From NCBI GenBank assembly GCA_038246975.1, contig JBBRVJ010000078.1, forward strand, positions 1-16,315: DNA of 16,315 nt. The letters run 5' to 3'. Below the pieces are notes generated by a model. It was not told the DNA's origin. It was given only the letters and a program-made list of their open reading frames with translations, and made no database searches. The stretch is from JAIYDJ01 sp038246975. Its GTDB lineage: Bacteria > Pseudomonadota > Alphaproteobacteria > Rhodobacterales > Rhodobacteraceae. Shown here piece after piece: positions 14,135 to 16,315 of this stretch (within the stretch, counting starts at the first letter, position 1; every line of letters begins with the position of its first letter). The translations under genes were made by a program, and so were the position numbers.

Positions 14135-14821
14135 TCAATGGGGCAAGGGGGCGTCACGCCTCAAGCGTGAGTTGCACAACGTCCTGCGAAAGCCAGGGTG
14201 GAGTTCGTGATGCACACGGTTGGCCCAGCTAAGGACAGACTCAGCCGTGAGGCGACGTTCATAGCCGTTTGGATCGAGACTGCGACGCAGTAATTCCCGC
14301 TGCGCCACCAGATGCCTCACTACTGGGTCGCGTTGGTGGGCGCTTCGCGACATTGCGTTCAACGCGCTATCGAACTCTAACAATGGTTCTAGACCGACTG
14401 AAAGCCAAAGTACCTCATCGAGTGAGAAAAACGCAGCCTTTGCCCAATAGTCATACTTTGCTAACGCACGATCAGGGTCAAATAAAGCTAACTGCCACGT
14501 GCCAAGGCCACGAAACCGCCGGCCGAATTCGTTCCGCTGTTCTGCGCATCAGTTCTGCTGCTCTGGAGTCTTAGGCATTCCTCGATCCGTAAAGCAAACT
14601 TTTAGCTGATCCAGAGGAAAAGCTAACAAGCGCTTCACCCCTTTTGAACGAAATGTGCTTAATGAATCGAAAAGCTTACGGGTCGAAATGGCGAACTCTT
14701 CACTAACAAGGGTGGCTCGCTTGAAGGAAAAACGCCAAGTGCCGAAGAGATCTGGAACAGAATGTGGAAATTCAAAGTCTTCCGCGTGTCCGCCTCTTCG
14801 TCCTGCATTCGACCGTCGCCC
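14135..14821 (-). pseudogene. Island gene remnant next to the integrase, interrupted by a TGA and truncated by the IS
   Basis: One reading frame of 229 codons runs from just past the integrase stop to 14135 with a single internal TGA at 14549-14551. Protein-like sequence lies on both sides. Before it: FPHSVPDLFGTWRFSFKRAT, STRKLFDSLSTFRSKGVKRL and FPLDQLKVCFTDRGMPKTPE. After it: FRGLGTWQLALFDPDRALAK, YDYWAKAAFFSLDEVLWLSV and ESVLSWANRVHHELHPGF. The YDYWxxxxFxSLDE and SWAxRV pattern recalls uncharacterised proteins found on mobile islands. No start codon is visible at the 5' end of this frame, and the last 17 codons are IS5-like DNA. Separate genes with a TGATG junction are possible, but the reading frame is the same on both sides. 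Confidence 0.55.
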
Positions 14822-14830
14822 CTACCGAAA

Positions 14831-16030
14831 TCACTTCGCGGCGAAGTCTGTCCGAACTTGTTCGAGGAAGCCAGCCCACCACTCTGCCATTCTGACCCGT
14901 TCGTCCCAGTGCTCACCGCGTGCATAGGTTCGGCGGGTGTCGTTTTCTTCGACATGCGCCAGCGCGCGCTCGATAGCGTCCGGGTTCCAAAGCCCGCTCT
15001 CGTTCGCAAGAGTCGAAAAGGTCGCCCTGAAACCATGCGAGGTCATTTCGCTGGCTCCAAAACCCATCCGGCGCAGTGCGGTATTCAGAGTATTCTCGCT
15101 CATGACACGGACTGACGAGACCAACGATGGCAGCACAAATTCGCCGTTGCCCGTGATCTTTTTCAGTTGAGCCAGATATGCTAGCGACTGCTTTGCTAGG
15201 GGAACACGATGCGGCCGACGCATTTTCATGCGGTCGGCAGGGACCGACCAGACCGCTCTTTCAAGGTCGAACTCCGTCCATTTCGCTTTGCGCAGTTCGC
15301 CAGGTCTTGGCGCAAGCAGTGCGACCAATTGAAGTGCGAGCCTCGTCACGGTCTGCCCGTGGAACTCATCAATTGCGCGCATCAATGTCCCTAGCGCCTT
15401 CGGGTCCACTATTGCAGCCCGCGGCTTCGCTGTAGGCCGGATCAGCGCATCCTTCAGTGCATAGGTGGGGTCGGTCGTCGCAGTCCCATTCGCAACGGCG
15501 AAACGAAACACGGCGCTGATCTTCGACCGGAGGCGCTTGGCGGTCTCATAGTTGCCCTTGGCCTCAAGCTTTCGAAGACAGCGTAAAATCATGGGCGAGG
15601 TGATCTCTGACATCGGCTTCGCACCAAAATCGGCGATTGCCATGTCCAGAAGCCACTCCGTCTTTGCCAAGGTAGTATCCGCACGGCCTTCCTTCTTCGT
15701 CTTGTCGAAATACGCGGCTGCCTGGCTTTCGAAAGTCAGACCGCGCCGTTCTTTGTCTTCCCTCTTTCGGTCTTGCTTCACTTGGCTTGGGTCTTTGCCT
15801 GCCGCCAACAACGCACGTGCGGCGTCCCGTGCTTGGCGGGCCTGAGCGAGGCTGACTTCGGGGTACGACCCAATGGCGAGTAACTTCTCCTTGCCGTCGA
15901 TGCGGTATTTCTGGTGCCATAGACGCGAACCCTTCGGCTTGACCAAAATGAACAGCCCTTCGAAATCAGACACCTTGTACGGCTTGTCGCGAGGCTTCAG
16001 GTTTCGAATCGTGGCGTCGGTCAAGGGCAT
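14831..16030 (-). CDS. Tyrosine integrase, P4-like (DUF4102 N-terminus)
   Basis: This 399-residue site-specific recombinase catalyses integration and, usually with a partner, excision of a genomic island. The N-terminal arm-binding domain reads MPLTDATIRNLKPRDKPYKV, then GLFILVKPKGSRLWHQKYRI. The core-binding domain spans roughly 95-190. Catalytic residues appear complete: Arg242 (APRPGEL), Lys near 269, His332 and Arg335 (HGFRATFSTLA), His359 (LAHVEEN) and Tyr369 (RRTYAR). The start lies 165 bp from the 3' end of a tRNA-Met gene, which is the standard placement for a tRNA-integrating element. Base composition is lower in GC than the core genes. The protein looks intact although the cargo next to it is decayed. 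Confidence 0.95.
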   Translation of the reverse strand: MPLTDATIRNLKPRDKPYKVSDFEGLFILVKPKGSRLWHQKYRIDGKEKLLAIGSYPEVSLAQARQARDAARALLAAGKDPSQVKQDRKREDKERRGLTFESQAAAYFDKTKKEGRADTTLAKTEWLLDMAIADFGAKPMSEITSPMILRCLRKLEAKGNYETAKRLRSKISAVFRFAVANGTATTDPTYALKDALIRPTAKPRAAIVDPKALGTLMRAIDEFHGQTVTRLALQLVALLAPRPGELRKAKWTEFDLERAVWSVPADRMKMRRPHRVPLAKQSLAYLAQLKKITGNGEFVLPSLVSSVRVMSENTLNTALRRMGFGASEMTSHGFRATFSTLANESGLWNPDAIERALAHVEENDTRRTYARGEHWDERVRMAEWWAGFLEQVRTDFAAK

Positions 16031-16195
16031 GAAGCGGGTGGCGCCTTTTCAGATTTCTGCCGATACCCCCAAAAACACCCCCGGACTAGGGTTATCTCAG
16101 CGCACCTCGCTGGACGGGATTGGACAATCAGACTTCATGCATCCCATATATACAAGGGATTTTTGGATGTCACTGGCCAACTTCGCATACAAAAG
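16031..16195. other. Integrase-tRNA gap, candidate attachment region
   Basis: No gene is present. The segment is expected to hold the integrase promoter and arm sites. A TATATA lies at 16146-16151 within ATCCC-ATATATACAA-GGGAT, an inverted repeat followed by a T-run on the plus strand. The attachment core is probably the 3' end of the adjacent tRNA. No second copy of that tRNA end was found elsewhere in the window. Confidence 0.4.
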
Positions 16196-16272
16196 TGGTG
16201 GCGAGGGGGGGACTCGAACCCCCGACCCCGTGATTATGAGTCACGTGCTCTAACCAGCTGAGCTACCTAGCC
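16196..16272 (-). tRNA. tRNA-Met (CAT anticodon)
   Basis: A full cloverleaf of 77 bases including an encoded CCA (16196-16198) is visible on the minus strand. The anticodon stem is CGTGA/TCACG with loop CTCATAA, giving anticodon CAT. The D arm starts GCTC, and the T arm is GGGGG-TTCGAGT-CCCCC. The acceptor stem pairs GGCTAGG with CCTCGCC except for a U-C mismatch at positions 4 and 69. Elongator Met is favoured over initiator or Ile2 because of the ATAA loop context, but Ile2 (lysidine-modified CAU) cannot be excluded by eye. The 3' end faces the integrase. Confidence 0.9.
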
Positions 16273-16315
16273 ACTGGACGGGTGAGTAGGATCGTTGGGT
16301 TTTGGCGTCAAGCCC

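Larger units (their letters stand above)
13058..14184 (+). mobile_element. IS5-like insertion sequence, decayed
   Basis: The imperfect ends are GGCGTTATTGCAGAACTC at 13058-13075 and GAGTTGCACAACGTCC at 14169-14184, which are inverted relative to each other with a few mismatches and gaps. The element is about 1.1 kb and carries one transposase gene reading inward from the left end, as expected for the family. It abuts a partial IS5-like copy on its left and truncates a gene on its right. Exact ends and target duplication are uncertain. Confidence 0.6.

Noticed and set aside
14549..14551. TGA read as selenocysteine
   Set aside because: No recognisable SECIS-like element was seen and the gene is already truncated by an IS. 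A nonsense mutation is simpler.
14659..14813. Small protein beginning MQDEEADTRKTLNF after the integrase
   Set aside because: The neighbouring frame looks more protein-like and continues into the larger remnant, so this is probably a shadow, although its ATG might be the original start before a frameshift.
1..16315. CRISPR array, toxin-antitoxin or phage-defence system
   Set aside because: No regularly spaced repeats, cas-like proteins or recognisable defence genes were seen. The island part contains only an integrase, IS remnants and one broken gene.

Overview
This window comes from a GC-rich alphaproteobacterium, most likely a phototrophic member of the Rhodobacteraceae (Rhodobacter/Roseobacter group). 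The main evidence is a complete pucBAC operon for a peripheral light-harvesting (LH2) antenna with tandem PpsR-type operators, an accD-folC pair, and FnrL- and CtrA-type sites. Identifications are by motif and family recognition; no database search was run.

Layout. 1-605: 5' part of a SAM methyltransferase (minus strand, cut by the window edge). 991-3164: accD and folC (minus), overlapping by ATGA. 3306-5315: fadH (minus). 5514-7233: a small cupin and a phosphotransacetylase-family protein (plus). A perfect FNR-type box lies in the divergent fadH/cupin gap. 7626-10361: pucB, pucA, pucC and a downstream puc-associated gene (all minus), with two PpsR boxes upstream and stem-loops between pucA and pucC. 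10797-11665: a two-gene YeeE/YedE transporter (minus) that lacks the family's usual cysteines. 11978-12678: a small membrane protein (plus), a lipoprotein with a CtrA box (minus) and an entericidin (minus). 12833-16272: a decayed mobile region made of two IS5-like remnants, a broken gene and an intact tyrosine integrase beside a tRNA-Met(CAT).

How the genes work together. pucB and pucA encode the beta and alpha antenna polypeptides, and pucC encodes the membrane protein that assembles them. The promoter carries two TGT-N12-ACA boxes 8 bp apart, which predicts repression by PpsR in air or light. The alpha subunit has Phe44-Leu45 where B850 antennae carry aromatic hydrogen-bond donors, which predicts a blue-shifted (LH3/B800-820-like) complex. 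It also has a C-terminal tail of about 45 residues that ordinary alpha chains lack. No reaction-centre, bch or crt gene is visible here, so this is a puc locus away from the main photosynthesis cluster. accD, folC, fadH and the transacetylase are ordinary lipid, folate and acyl-CoA metabolism.

The right end looks like the integrase end of a genomic island. The integrase start codon faces the 3' end of the tRNA, and the tRNA acceptor stem has one U-C mismatch consistent with a recombined 3' half. The left island boundary is not identified. The most interesting observations are the antenna alpha subunit, the puc-downstream repeat protein, the cysteine-less YeeE/YedE pair, and a pair of similar short insertions that each break a transposase frame.
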